Shown: positions 23,475 to 34,339, numbered from the stretch's first letter. The stretch is 64,000 nucleotides of DNA from Planococcus citri (GCF_950023065.1 NC_088678.1:37376580-37440579); one strand, 5' to 3'. Numbers and translations are program-made. The notes: generated by a model not told the origin, from the sequence alone.

Positions 23475-23623
23475 CATTTTGGCTTCTTAAAAGCAGTAGT
23501 ATTTTACTGCAAAACAGTAAACAATTTACTGAATTGATCAGTAAAACTGATTTTTACTGACCAATTCAGTAGATTTTTCACTGTTTTGCAGTAAAAAACT
23601 ACTGCTTTTAAGAAGCCAAAATG
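23475..23623. repeat. 149-bp fold-back (near-palindromic) element
   Basis: The left arm, 23475-23518, starts CATTTTGGCTTCTTAAAAGC. The right arm, 23580-23623, is its near-perfect complement ending GCTTTTAAGAAGCCAAAATG, so arms of about 44 bp enclose about 60 bp. The loop holds smaller palindromes built from CAGTAAA/TTTACTG words. No clear target duplication was seen. It could be a small MITE or a fold-back element. A transcript would form a long hairpin. Confidence 0.75.
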
Positions 23624-23749
23624 TCGTGACTGCTAAGCAGTGAAATTTCACTGTTTCAAATTTAGAGATTACACCGATCGCAAACATACGTACTGAAGTT
23701 GATTTGGATCTTTTTGAGACACTTTTCGAATATCTGGAATTTCCAAAAT

Positions 23750-24115
23750 GGGCCGCTGGACGCTCCAGAACGGTCTGAACCACTGCCAATCGACTCAGAA
23801 TGTTGAAATAAATGTATGAAAAGAAGTTAGACTTCCCAACTTCATCGATGGGTAAAATTTTGGAAGAAATTCCAACTTACAAAAATTTGCCGGAGGCTTC
23901 AGAAATACTCTGAACAGACCAAAATCATTTTCAATCGATTTGGAGGACTGAAAACAGTGGTAAACAATAAATTTCAGTTTTCTAGATCAATTAGGTCAAA
24001 TTTTAAATTTTTCTCGTTTTTGGCCTTTTATTTTAAAAAAATGTTTAAAAATCTAAAAATGCATTTCAGCGCTTGAAATTTTGCTGGTGATGTATTTTTG
24101 CGTGCTTTTCCAATT
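23750..24115 (-). repeat. Inverted copy of dispersed repeat family D
   Basis: Read on the minus strand it gives TTTTCAGTCCTCCAAATCGA, TTGAAAATGATTTTGG and TTCAGAGTATTTCTGAAGCC, matching the order of plus-strand family-D copies. It then continues into the block shared with 8040-8215. Confidence 0.5.
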
Positions 24116-27100
24116 CAGCTTTGTTGAATTCGGCCTATTCAATTGGCTTAGCTGCTGAGTGTAGATTTCCCAAAGTACATATAAAAGATCCAAACGTCTT
24201 TCAAATTATTAAAGAATAATTTAATAATATTTAAGTACAACATTCCAGAGACCAACATTTTATTTTTCATTCAAATTTTGAACTCTTGCACCTCACAATC
24301 CCCAATCAACCCAGTAACATAAGTAGCCTCCTCACCACACCGTACCAGGCGCTTCTTTCTATGCTAAACCATAGCACATAAATCACTTCCAAAATCTACT
24401 CGAGTTCAGAGCATATAACACAATTTGAGTCCTTTTTAAACTTCATGATCGATAAATTTGTTTTTTTTTCTCAGATTCCTGCGATTTATTTACACCGCTG
24501 TAGAGTAAAAGAGAAAAAAAATCACCCTAGACTATAAGATAATTCTTTTACTCGTATTTTACCGACCATTTCAACTATTAGGTTTTTCCTTCAAGACCCG
24601 ATATCCTTATAAAATGTGAAAATTGTGCGGCGAACAAAATTGAATTTTCCTTTTACTTGGCTTTTTCTGGGTTCATCTTTTTCTCACTTTATTGTATACG
24701 CTTTCGCATGCGACCTTAATCTCATCCCGTTGCGCTATTACCAACACCATATAACTGTTTAAAATATGACCCGCATTAAGTAGGTGTGCTCGAAAGATTT
24801 CTTCGTGTATATGACGACCTCCTCTTTCTATACGAGATTCCGCCTTCGAACCATAAAATTATTTATAATCGCCGTACTCCAACTGGTAAGTATATGATAT
24901 CTTCATATTCGCTGCAACGACGACGACTACAACGACAACAACGCACGCCATTTTAGAGGAAATTGCAGAAAAGCTGACGTATAGTATATCTCGATTTGTA
25001 CCTCGAGTCGAACCTTTCGTGTAGTGTACAGCTGCGTGTAAAAGCAGAGGGAAAAAATCAACTAACCTAAAGAAATATATGATAAGACTTCGGCAGTACA
25101 TTAAAAAGTAATAATGAAGTCTTAGCCTGTCGGTGACATATATCATATTAGGATCGAATCAATAACTTCAAAGATATAAAAAATATCTAGATTAAAATTC
25201 CATCAGCAATTTCAATAGGCAACCAGCGCGTCAAAATAGCGTTACGAAATTTCGAGGGCATTGTGTTGGCAGGTATAGTATGTATTTTGACGAACCTACT
25301 TCTACCTACTTACGTATTTTTCTATCTCTCTTGCTGGATGTGTCGCCTGCGTCTGTATTTTGCGAAATTACGTCGATATATATTTTTTCTATTTCTTTAA
25401 TTCCTCTCCTTGCCCTCTCACCGTTCACTTGTCGCGTTCACGTCCACGAAGTACTATAAATAGCAATTCGGTGTATTTGAAAAGATAGCGTTAATAGAAA
25501 ATGCATTTTGGTGTACAGCGAGGTACGTACCTATACAAGTAGGTATTCCAACCATACGCTACTTGAGACGGAAATGAAAGATTTACCCAGTTATACAGGT
25601 AAGCGTATCGTATGGTACGATGTGTATTTGTATGGACGAAGTATTTTGAAATATGGTTCGATATACCGTTACAACATTTTTCTTACACGTACGTACCACT
25701 TTATAAGACTATCCATTATAAAATCCGCCACACTACATAACATAACCCACCAATCAATTCAACAAATAAGCTTTCGGACTTTTTCTGGGTCAGGAAAAGT
25801 ATCGAAGAACTTATTGTCAATATGTAAACCTTAGGAAATTCTCAAATATCCCATAGTCAATTTTTTTCGTTCGTTTATATTCACGATATACCTACAGTTG
25901 ACGATTACCATGTAATTCGTGTCACACAATAGAGACGTTCTCGATATCACACCAGTAATACCGAATATTCTAACCGTTTTACCATTGATATGTAAAAATT
26001 ACACCTGTCAAAAATGTCATGCTTGTTTCTACTGTATTTTTCTTAGCAAGTACCTGCCTAATTTTACTTACATAACGGGAAAATATTTGGTTGGAACTTT
26101 ATTCCAATTTGAGGAATTGTAGAAAATGTTGATTCGATTGACGTGTCGTACAAGAAGAAAACATTGAAATAAAATAGCTGAAGGTACTTGGTGAGGTACA
26201 TACCTAATAATTACCTTCAGGTAATGGACAGAATTGGTAAGAAAATTATAGTTTTTTCCACGAAGTTTTGATTATATCGTTATTAATATATTCAGAATTT
26301 CCTCCCTTTTTCTCTCCACTTCCATAAAACATTAAATATAGAGTTTTAAACTTTTCAATAAGATTTTGGAATGGCTGAATCAAAATTCTGGGATTCATTT
26401 TTAACACAGAAGTTTTCCTCGTTAACCAAACTGATTAATCATATGAGTAAATTATTTAATTTCCAATTTTCATCTAAATTCTGTCAAAATATAGAAGACA
26501 AAACACTGAAATCTTGAGCAATTCAGCATCTGATAATAAATATTTATCATCATCAATCTACAAATTTTCAAAAGAACTCAATCCAATAAAATTAATTCAT
26601 TTTTTAAATTTCAAAACAACAACAGCTATACCTACATTCATTTACTTTTATTTATCTACATCATATTAAAAAATTACCTCTTTCAGTGAAAAAAAGTAGT
26701 TCCATTTTCATTATAAAAATTACCTACCTACGTAGATATACATACTCGAGCATAATACAAATCCACGCTCCGCAACACTACAACAGAACTCTAAACACGA
26801 TAGGAAGAAGGTAAGCAAAGGAAGAGAAAAGCAGCCGTACGAGGGCGAAAAATGTCATTTTTTACTTTTTCTCTTCATCACGAGTACAAGGGCAAAATAC
26901 GTATACTTTTATTTGAAAAATGTCGCGAATTCAATAAATTCGTAAGTGAAAGAAGAGAGGAAAGAAAGCAGAGCAAGGAAATCGGTTGAAGTTTCACTTT
27001 GCTCAAGAGACTAAAAAAATTTCCACTTTGTGTTCGAGTAGAAAGTAAAAAAATGAAAAAAAAAGTTTTATGGTACGTTAAAAGAAACTGCGCGCCTTTT

Positions 27101-28080
27101 TCTCTTTTTGCTTCTCTCTGCCTCTCTATTTCTCGTTAAGGATATTAAAATTCCGTAATGAAGTGTCATTTAAATTAAATTTTCAGACGTACTCGCCCCG
27201 AAATAAGTATCGTAGCGTATTTTTTATTAGAATGAGAATTAACTCCTATACTCTGACATTTAGTTTTTAAAAGCTGGTTTCGCTAAGCTCGAGCTTTTTT
27301 TTCTCTTCAACGTACTTACCCGATGAAATTTTCAGGTTAAGTAGGTTGAACCGGAAAAGAGCGAGAAGGGGATTTTTTTTCATACAAAAATGTATTTCAA
27401 TGTAATTCGTAAATATCTGCGTGCGAAACGATTTAAAAGAAGTAGATTAAAATTACTACTTTGGCGCTGTTGAGAGACGATCTGAGCATCGTTTAAGAAC
27501 AGCAGTACCTACCTAAAAGCTGAATCAAGTATGGATCAAGAAAAAGCCTCTCTGTTTTGAAAAATTGATCATCGAAAAGACAATGAATGAAAACAAGGTT
27601 GAAAGGAATGTCATTGATAGCAGCTCAGCAGGGAGTTTTTCTGAGTTTTCAAAAGTTTGGCATGATTTCAGAAGTTCAATAGGATTTTTCCAATTTTTCA
27701 AAAACCTAATAAAACGTCAGGAAGCCAATTTGAGAGGCGTTTCGCGATATGGGTCCTTGTGGTGATTCGATGTTTTTAGCCAAATTTTTGTAAAAAATGA
27801 TGGCTATTGCGGTAGGCCCAACTTTGGATAAAAAGGTCGGGGGTCAAAAATTTTGATAGTTCTCGACGTTTTGAGCTTAGACTAGACCATTCCCGGTGTG
27901 TCAGTTTTTATATGTATATTTATATGTTTATATGTTTATATAGAAGTTTCACCGAAACTTGAATTTTTTACTTTTTTAATCAAGAGACGTTCTGATGAAT
28001 GAAATGAGATAAAACTTGGAGAATAGGGTTCTTTTGGGAGCTAGAGTTGACCCCTGCAGTGGGGAGGGTCAAAGTTGAAA
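24116..28080. other. No gene recognised
   Basis: From 24280 to about 25900 the DNA is CpG-containing and looks single-copy. A CGACGACGACTAC-type triplet run sits near 24915. The frame 25508-25834 is 108 residues long without a recognisable domain. From 26200 the sequence is AT-rich; 27780-28080 resembles the degraded, G-rich prose that precedes the tandem array. No exon is supported. Confidence 0.4.
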
Positions 28081-29914
28081 ATTACAGAAAGGTCATTTTT
28101 TTGGAGGGGCATAATATGGCCCCAAATGAACGAAAAAGGTTCAAAATCATACCATAGGTCAGTACCTCCATTACGATCAACATATCCAAATTTCAGCTTC
28201 CTAGGTCACCCCCTCCCCATTTTAAGTGAGAAAAACCACATTTTACCCCTATTTTCGACCCCCTCACCCCTAAAATTGACCTTAAGAGTCCAAATTTTCA
28301 GCATACAATGAGAGGGTGCCCCTTGAGTGCTTTCTGCAGGTTTCAACCTTCCCACCCCATTTGACCCCTCTCCAGGGTCAAAAAAGTGGATTTTTGCGTG
28401 TTTTTTGACGTTTAGTCAAGCCTACAGCCCCTCCAAATTAACCTAGAGGGTCCAAATTTTCACAGTACATTGGGAGGATGTACCCGAAGTGCCTTTTGCA
28501 GGTTTCAACCTTCCAACCCCATTTGACCCCTCTCCAGGGTCAAAAAAGTGGATTTTTTCATCCATTTCACGTGTTTTTTTGAAAATTTCAACATTTAGCC
28601 AAGCCTACAGCCCCTCCAAATTGACCTAGAGGGTCCAAATTTTTACAGTACAATGGGAGGATGTACCGAAAGTGCCTTTTGCAGGTTTCAACCTTCCAAC
28701 CCCATTATTACAGAAAGGTCATTTTTTTGGAGGGGCATAATATGACCCCAAATGAATGAAAAGGGTCAAAATTCATACCATTGGTCAGTACCCCTATTGT
28801 GATCAACATATCCAAATTTCAGCTTCCTAGGTCACCCCCTCTCCATTTTAAGTGAGAAAAACCACATTTTACCCCTATTTTCGACCCCCTCACCCCTAAG
28901 ATTGACCTTAGGAGTCCAAATTTTCAGCATACAATGAGGGGGTGCCCCTTGAGTGCTTTCTGCAGGATTCAACCTTCCAACCGCATTTGACCCCTCTCCA
29001 GGGTCAAAAAAGTGGATTTTTGCGTGTTTTTTGACGTTTAGTCAAGCCTACAGCCCCTCCAAATTAACCTAGAGGGTCCAAATTTTCACAGTACATTGGG
29101 AGGATGTACCCGAAGTGCCTTTTGCAGGTTTCAACCTTCCAACCCCATTTGACCCCTCTCCAGGGTCAAAAAAGTGGATTTTTTCATCCATTTCATGTGT
29201 TTTTTTGAAAATTTCAACATTTAGCCAAGCCTACAGCCCCTCCAATTTGACCTAGAGGGTCCAAATTTTTACAGTACAATGGGAGGATGTACCGAAAGTG
29301 CCTTTTGCAGGTTTCAACCTTCCAACACCATTATTACAGAAAGGTCATTTTTTTGGAGGGGCATAATATGACCCCAAATGAATGAAAAGGGTCCAAATTC
29401 ATACCATTGGTCAGTACCCCTATTGTGATCAACATATCCAAATTTCAGCTTCCTAGGTCACCCCCTCCCCATTTTAAGTGAGAAAAACCACATTTTACCC
29501 CTATTTTCGACCCCCTCACCCCTAAAATTGACCTTAAGAGTCCAAATTTTCAGCATACAATGAGAGGGTGCCCCTTGAGTGCTTTCTGCAGGTTTCAACC
29601 TTCCCACCCCATTTGACCCCTCTCCTGGGTCAAAAAAGTGGATTTTCGCGTGTTTTTTGACGTTTAGTCAAGCCTACAGCCCCTCCAAATTAACCTAGAG
29701 GGTCCAAATTTTCACAGTACATTGGGAGGATGTACCCGAAGTGCCTTTTGCAGGTTTCAACCTTCCAACCCCATTTGACCCCTCTCCAGGGTCAAAAAAG
29801 TGGATTTTTTCATCCATTTCATGTGTTTTTTTGAAAATTTCAACATTTAGCCAAGCCTACAGCCCCTCCAAATTGACCTAGAGGATCCAAATTTTTACAG
29901 TACAATGGGAGGAT
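28081..29914 (+). repeat. Higher-order tandem repeat, 626-bp unit, left part
   Basis: The anchor ATTACAGAAAGGTCATTTTT occurs at 28081, 28707 and 29333, exactly 626 bp apart each time. Within one unit the phrase GTCCAAATTTT recurs three times (28288, 28450, 28633; spacings 162 and 183), each followed by AGTGCCTTTTGCAGG- or AGTGCTTTCTGCAGG-like sequence, CAACCTTCC and CCCCTCTCCAGGGTCAAAAA. The 626-bp unit is therefore three diverged subunits plus a unique GGAGGGGCATAATATG...TCACCCC segment. Units 1-3 are nearly identical, implying recent amplification or homogenisation. Unit 3 is cut at 29914 by a retrotransposon. There is no coding content. Confidence 0.95.
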
Positions 29915-29992
29915 GTGAGTTTTGAGTAAGGTTGATTTTCGTCTGACTTGGTTACCAGCCATGCCAGATATATCACGGTGATAGGGCTACTA

Positions 29993-30098
29993 TCTAGGCC
30001 TCCGCGCTTGCCTGGTCCTCTTTTAGTCGCCTTTTACGACAGGCAGAGGGTACCATAAGGATATTCTTGACCCGTCCCTACACGGCCCAGAGGCCTAG
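29993..30098 (+). other. Structured leader of the retrotransposon
   Basis: TCTAGGCCTC at 29993-30002 and GAGGCCTAGA at 30089-30098 form a perfect 10-bp inverted repeat enclosing GTCGCCTTTTACGACAGGCAG and CCGTCCCTACACGG, which can form further short stems. From memory, TCGCC-TTTTACGACAGGCA-type words recur in many invertebrate repeats, but I cannot verify that here. The leader has stops in all frames and joins abruptly to coding sequence at about 30098. It could be a 5' UTR structure, a ribozyme-like fold, or a fused foreign RNA. Confidence 0.5.
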
Positions 30099-30101
30099 AA
30101 A

Positions 30102-30307
30102 TAGGCACTGACCATCATTTTGTTCAAGGAGTAATGAGAATGGAAACAACAAGAATACCAGCAAGGAAAAATGAAAAGAAGATCAACACAAGAGCCCTGG
30201 ATGACCCAACCAACCAATGGCTGTACCAAAGACGGATGAACATCATTAGTCAAGAGATACCAGCAAGCCAGGACATAGAAGAATAATGGAAAAATATCAA
30301 ATCCATT
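30102..30307 (+). pseudogene. Endonuclease C-terminus and linker of the same element
   Basis: In the frame of the downstream polymerase, 30102 onward reads IGTDHHFVQGVMRM, matching the (G)SDHxLV end of apurinic-type endonucleases of non-LTR elements. A linker follows (NTRALDDPTNQWLYQ). A TAA at 30284 interrupts the frame 24 bases before the first GTG-type codon of the long open frame. The preceding roughly 200 residues of endonuclease are absent, so the copy could not cut target DNA itself. Confidence 0.75.
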
Positions 30308-32179
30308 GTGACAAAAGCGGCAAAAGAAAGCTTAGGAATGGTTCCTTGCAGAATTGGGGCAAAGCGAATAAAGAATTGGGACAACGAAATCCAAGAACTC
30401 ATACAAAAGAAAAGACAGGCATTCAGAAAATTCATGAGCACAAAAAGCGAGGTTGATGGTGAAGAATATCGAAAACAGTCGGCAAAAGTCAAGAGAAAGT
30501 CCAGGAAATTACAGAGAGAGAGCTGGGAAAATTTCATCACATTCCTGGAGCATGACACATACAAGTTACGGCCAAAGGTGTACAAGATCATAAGAAGAAT
30601 TGACACAAATTTTAATGAAAGAGTGGGTTTGCCAAAGATTAAAATCAATGATGCAAAGGAATATTTTGAAGAACTCTGGAGTGATGAAAATGCACAAGAT
30701 ACAAAGATAGAAGATGAAATTGGAGAAACAGAAGACAGAATTTCAATTAAAGAGCTTCAAGAAGCTTTGAGAACAGCAAAAAATGCAAAAGCTCCAGGAG
30801 AAGATGGCATACCAACAGAATTGTACAAATATGCAAGTGGCGAATTTAAAAGAAGACTTCTGGAATTCCTAAATAGGATGTACCAAGAAGAAAGGGTACC
30901 TGAAGATTTCAAAACAGCAATTGTAATACCACTGTTCAAGAAAGGCGATATGTCAAACCTGAAAAACTACCGAGGAATAAGTCTACTCAACACCTGCTAC
31001 AAGATATATGCGAAAATACTGGCAAAACGACTGGCAGAGCATGCAGAAGAAAAGCTGTCAGAAAGTCAAAACGGATTTAGAAAAGGAAGATCATGCACTG
31101 ATGCAAGTTATACAGTAAAACTACTGATGGAAAAACGGATCGAATACAACCTAGAAACACACATGTGCTTTATAGACCTGGAAAAAGCATATGATAGGGT
31201 TAATAGAAAAAAACTGTTTGAAGTCCTAAAAGATGAAGAGATAACATATAAAATGCGAAAGGTGATAAACAGCATATATAAGAACACTATAATAAGAGTA
31301 CGAATTGGAAATAAACTCTCAGAACAAGCAGAAATAAACAGAGGAGTTCGCCAGGGATGCCCACTGTCTTGTGTTTTATTCAACATGTACATGGATCACA
31401 TGGTAAAAGAATGGCAGAAAATGAAGCCAAAAGGAATCAAGACAGACAGAAGGCAAGAAATATCAACAGTATTATTCGCAGATGATCAAGCAGTACTAGC
31501 CGAAACAGAAGATGACCTACAGAGATCAATGTATAATTTAACAAAGACATCAGAAAAGTATGATATGAGAATATCTTCAGAGAAAACAAAAACAATGGCC
31601 TTCAAAGGAAAGGAGCCAGTAAGAAGCAAGATTGTAATAAATGGAAAAATCATTGAACAGGTCAACAATTTCAAATACCTGGGAAACACGATATCATACC
31701 AGGGAGAAGTAGATGTTGGTGGAAAGATTGCAAAGTTCCTGAGAGTCACAGGACTGATAAATAGGACCCTGAGAAGGAGTAAGGTGCGAAAAGAAACAAG
31801 ATTGAAGGTGTACAATACCCTAGCAATACCAATGATGACGTATGGAAGCGAGGTATGGGCACTGAAGAAATCGGATAAAAGAAGAATAACGGCAGCAGAG
31901 ATGAAGTTCATGAGGAGAACGGCAGGGGTGACTCTCAGAGACAGAGTCCCATCCAAGAAAATAACAGCAGATCTCGGAGTGAAGCCAGTCATGAAGAAGA
32001 TAAAACAGTATAGGAAAGATTGGAGAAATCATGTCAAAAGGATGGAGGAAACAAGATCACCAAAACAGGTCCTCCAATATACACCAACGGGGAAGAGAAG
32101 CAGAGGGAGACCAAGGAGGAAACTCACGGATACCTCAGGCTCATCCTCAACAGGTTCCACACCGCAGCAGACAGGCTAA
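30308..32179 (+). CDS. Reverse transcriptase frame of the non-LTR element (partial ORF2)
   Basis: The open frame of 623 codons carries a complete non-LTR polymerase. The fingers region includes KAPGEDGIPTELYKY and NYRGISLLNTCYKIYAKIL. Motif A is FIDLEKAYDRV with the catalytic Asp at residue 290. Motif B is RGVRQGCPLS, and the catalytic box is FADD with Asp 392-393. A thumb region with NNFKYLGNTIS and a basic C-terminal end (KRSRGRPRRKL) follow. After RRKL the last 20 residues look out of frame, suggesting a late frameshift. Real initiation would be upstream; the frame start is only where the stop at 30284 leaves it open. No RNase H or C-terminal nuclease is seen. The enzyme looks intact in its core but lacks its endonuclease. 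Confidence 0.95.
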   Translation: MTKAAKESLGMVPCRIGAKRIKNWDNEIQELIQKKRQAFRKFMSTKSEVDGEEYRKQSAKVKRKSRKLQRESWENFITFLEHDTYKLRPKVYKIIRRIDTNFNERVGLPKIKINDAKEYFEELWSDENAQDTKIEDEIGETEDRISIKELQEALRTAKNAKAPGEDGIPTELYKYASGEFKRRLLEFLNRMYQEERVPEDFKTAIVIPLFKKGDMSNLKNYRGISLLNTCYKIYAKILAKRLAEHAEEKLSESQNGFRKGRSCTDASYTVKLLMEKRIEYNLETHMCFIDLEKAYDRVNRKKLFEVLKDEEITYKMRKVINSIYKNTIIRVRIGNKLSEQAEINRGVRQGCPLSCVLFNMYMDHMVKEWQKMKPKGIKTDRRQEISTVLFADDQAVLAETEDDLQRSMYNLTKTSEKYDMRISSEKTKTMAFKGKEPVRSKIVINGKIIEQVNNFKYLGNTISYQGEVDVGGKIAKFLRVTGLINRTLRRSKVRKETRLKVYNTLAIPMMTYGSEVWALKKSDKRRITAAEMKFMRRTAGVTLRDRVPSKKITADLGVKPVMKKIKQYRKDWRNHVKRMEETRSPKQVLQYTPTGKRSRGRPRRKLTDTSGSSSTGSTPQQTG

Positions 32180-32213
32180 TAGGCCTACCGCTTATAAGGA
32201 AACGACGACGACG

Positions 32214-32922
32214 AATGGGAGGATATACCCGAAGTGCCTTTTGCATGTTTCAACTGTCCAACCCCATTATTACAGGAAGGTCATTTTTTTGGAGGGGCAT
32301 AATATGACCCCAAATGAATGAAAAGGGTCCAAATTCATACCATTGGTCAGTACCCCTATTGTGATCAACATATCCAAATTTCAGCTTCCTAGGTCATCCC
32401 CACTCCATTTTAGTTGGGAAACACCACATTTTCCCCCTATTTTTGACCCCCTCACCCCTAAAATTGAGCTAGAGGGTCCAAATTCTCAGCATACTATAAG
32501 AGGGTGCCCCTTGAATGCTTTTTGCAGGATTCAACCTTCCAACCCCATTTGACCTCTCTCCAGGGTCAAAAAAGTGGATTTTTGCGTGTTTTTTGACATT
32601 TAGCCAGACCTACAGCCCCTCCAAATTGACCTAGAGGGTCCAAATTTTCACAGTACATTGGGAGGGTGTACCCGAAGTGCCTTTTGCCAGTTTCAACCTT
32701 CCACCCCCATTTGACCCCTCTCCAGGGACAAAAAAGTGGATTTTTTAAATCGATTTTACATGTTTTTTGAAAATTTTTACCTTTAGCCAAGCCTACAGCC
32801 CCTCCAAATTGACCTACAGGGTCCAAATTTTCACAGTACAGTTGGAGGATGTACCCGAAGTGCCTTTTGCCAGTTTCAACCTTCCACCCCCATTTGACCT
32901 GTTTCAGGGTCAAGACAGGTTT
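32214..32922 (+). repeat. Higher-order tandem repeat, right part and terminal diverged unit
   Basis: Bases 32214-32268 complete unit 3. Unit 4 begins with the anchor ATTACAGGAAGG at 32269 and runs to about 32895 with the same three-subunit plan. It carries many more differences than units 1-3 (for example TTTTAGTTGGGAAACACCAC for the usual TTTTAAGTGAGAAAAACCAC). Greater divergence at the array edge fits homogenisation by unequal exchange acting mainly in the interior. The minus-strand frame at 32566-33210 is a by-product of the repeat. Confidence 0.9.
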
Positions 32923-32952
32923 GTTACCACATTTTTTGAAGGGGGAAGAAGG

Positions 32953-33180
32953 GAGTTGGGCGAAGCCCGAGGAGGGTGCAGGGGGGACGGAGTCCCCCCG
33001 CGAATATAGGAAGGAAACAGCGGAAGAAGAGAGTTGGGGAAAGCCCAAGGGGGGTGCAGGCCCCGCTAACATAAGAAAGAAATCGTGGAAGGAGTGATTT
33101 GGGCCAAGCCCATGGGGGTTGTAGAGGGGCAACGTCCCCCTAAACGCAGGCGAAGCACAGGAGCGAAGCGAGGGTGCGAG
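32953..33180. repeat. GC-rich hairpin repeat cluster, three diverged units
   Basis: Units begin at about 32953, 33031 and 33092, each with GAGTTGGG/GAGTGATTTGGG, a G-x-x-AAGCCC stem (GGGCGAAGCCC, GGGGAAAGCCC, GGGCCAAGCCC), a GGGGGG-TGCAGG block, and a perfect or near hairpin (GGGGGGACGGAGTCCCCCC at 32981-32999; GGGGCAACGTCCCC in unit 3). The cluster ends in GCGAAGCACAGGAGCGAAGCG. Its composition is strikingly unlike the rest of the window. It adjoins the end of the 626-bp array directly. It is not coding; the function or origin is unknown. Confidence 0.7.
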
Positions 33181-33190
33181 TAGTTCAAGA

Positions 33191-34339
33191 GCACTCAATG
33201 TTTCTTGCACAAAAATTTGGCTCTTACGTAGCGGCAGACTGCTACGACTTTTTTTTTTTTATTATTGGCGATTCCAACTTACTTTTTCACAAGAAATCGA
33301 ATGGTGCAATCAGATTTCGCCTATCTCATCAACTTCTCGTTTTAAAAATCACTTGAACATGAATACTCAAAAACTCGCATTTTTGGGAAATCGAAAAACA
33401 AAGTTTTTGTTTATTTTTGATTTAAAAAAAAAAAAACAAAAAAGGTCGATGGAAAAATTATTTTATTGTTGTTACCTATGTAAAATTTCATGGCGAATCC
33501 GAATTTCTCGGTATTTCTTTGCGGGGTAGTCTGTAACGTTGTGTAAATTCGGCTGTTCACCACAAGGTCCCTTTTCTAAATCACGGATATCAGGCGATGA
33601 TGAACGAATTTCGTCAAAATTTCCCATCCAACCTATGCGCAAGACAACACTGCACCCGAAAATCCAAAAAAAAAAAAATCGAAAAAATCGAAGCAATTCG
33701 ATGTTTTCTCTCTCCTGAAAAAATCGAAATATCACCACAAGGGCCCTTATCGCAAAACCCCTCTCATTTGTAGAGTTTGAAATAATTTAGGTAATTCAAG
33801 CAAAGTTCTTGAAAATCACATGAAGTATTATAGGTACTATTGAAAAATGATACCCTCAAAATTAGAAAATGAGCCAATTTATTTCCAAGTTACTAAAAGT
33901 CTGACAAAACCAGTAGGTAGTTTATCAAAAATTACCAGTAAGCCAAAAATTACAATATCCATAATTACCAGTTATTTACCAAAATTCGGATTTTTAGAAG
34001 TAAAAACTGATAAAATTGAAAAATGTGACACAGCTCCAATTCACTTATAAAGTATTTGCAAAAATTACTTCCTTCTTCCCCCTAAAGAATGTAGAGAAAA
34101 AGAGGAAAACTGATGCCAAAACCAAAACAGAAAACTGATAACTTTAACGTAGTAAAAACTGTAACCAAAAAGGCAAGAGTGATATTTCTTGCAAAATTAG
34201 TTTCTAGGTACCTAGTTTCTTTTGAAAAATTTATATTATGTATCGTATAAGCAAACTTTGTTTGATTACCAATGTGTTTATAAATGTCAATTTTGTTATT
34301 CAGCATTATTGTTTTTTTTTCGTTTTCTTTGTTTATCTT
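33191..34339. other. No gene recognised
   Basis: AT-rich with A- and T-runs. Two related phrases, TTCACCACAAGGTCCCTT (about 33555) and ATCACCACAAGGGCCCTT (about 33731), hint at a small duplicated repeat. No coding frame is convincing. Confidence 0.4.

Larger units (their letters stand above)
29915..32213 (+). mobile_element. 2.3-kb non-LTR retrotransposon inserted in the 626-bp array
   Basis: The array breaks after AATGGGAGGAT (29904-29914) and resumes with the same 11 bases at 32214-32224, a target-site duplication. The 29333 anchor predicts the next at 29959; it is found at 32269, a shift of 2310 bp. That equals 32214 minus 29904, so element plus one duplication account for the shift exactly. 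The element holds a structured leader of about 180 bp, the last residues of an endonuclease domain, a complete reverse transcriptase frame and a 3' end in an ACGACGACG triplet tail instead of poly(A). Most of the endonuclease is missing although a leader is present, so it is an internally deleted or chimeric copy. Short triplet tails fit RTE-like groups, but clade assignment needs a tree. Confidence 0.95.

Noticed and set aside
28081..29914. CRISPR-like array because of regularly spaced repeats
   Set aside because: The units are 626 bp with full-length similarity and no unique spacers, in a eukaryotic context.
29915..30098. Hammerhead or HDV-like ribozyme at the 5' end of the retrotransposon
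   Set aside because: No hammerhead core (CUGAUGA and GAAA) is present and the HDV-like pairing pattern could not be fitted by hand. Only a structured leader is claimed.
32566..33210. Minus-strand frame of 214 codons over the satellite edge
   Set aside because: It runs through tandem-repeat units and the GC-rich hairpins; its openness follows from repetition of stop-free sequence.
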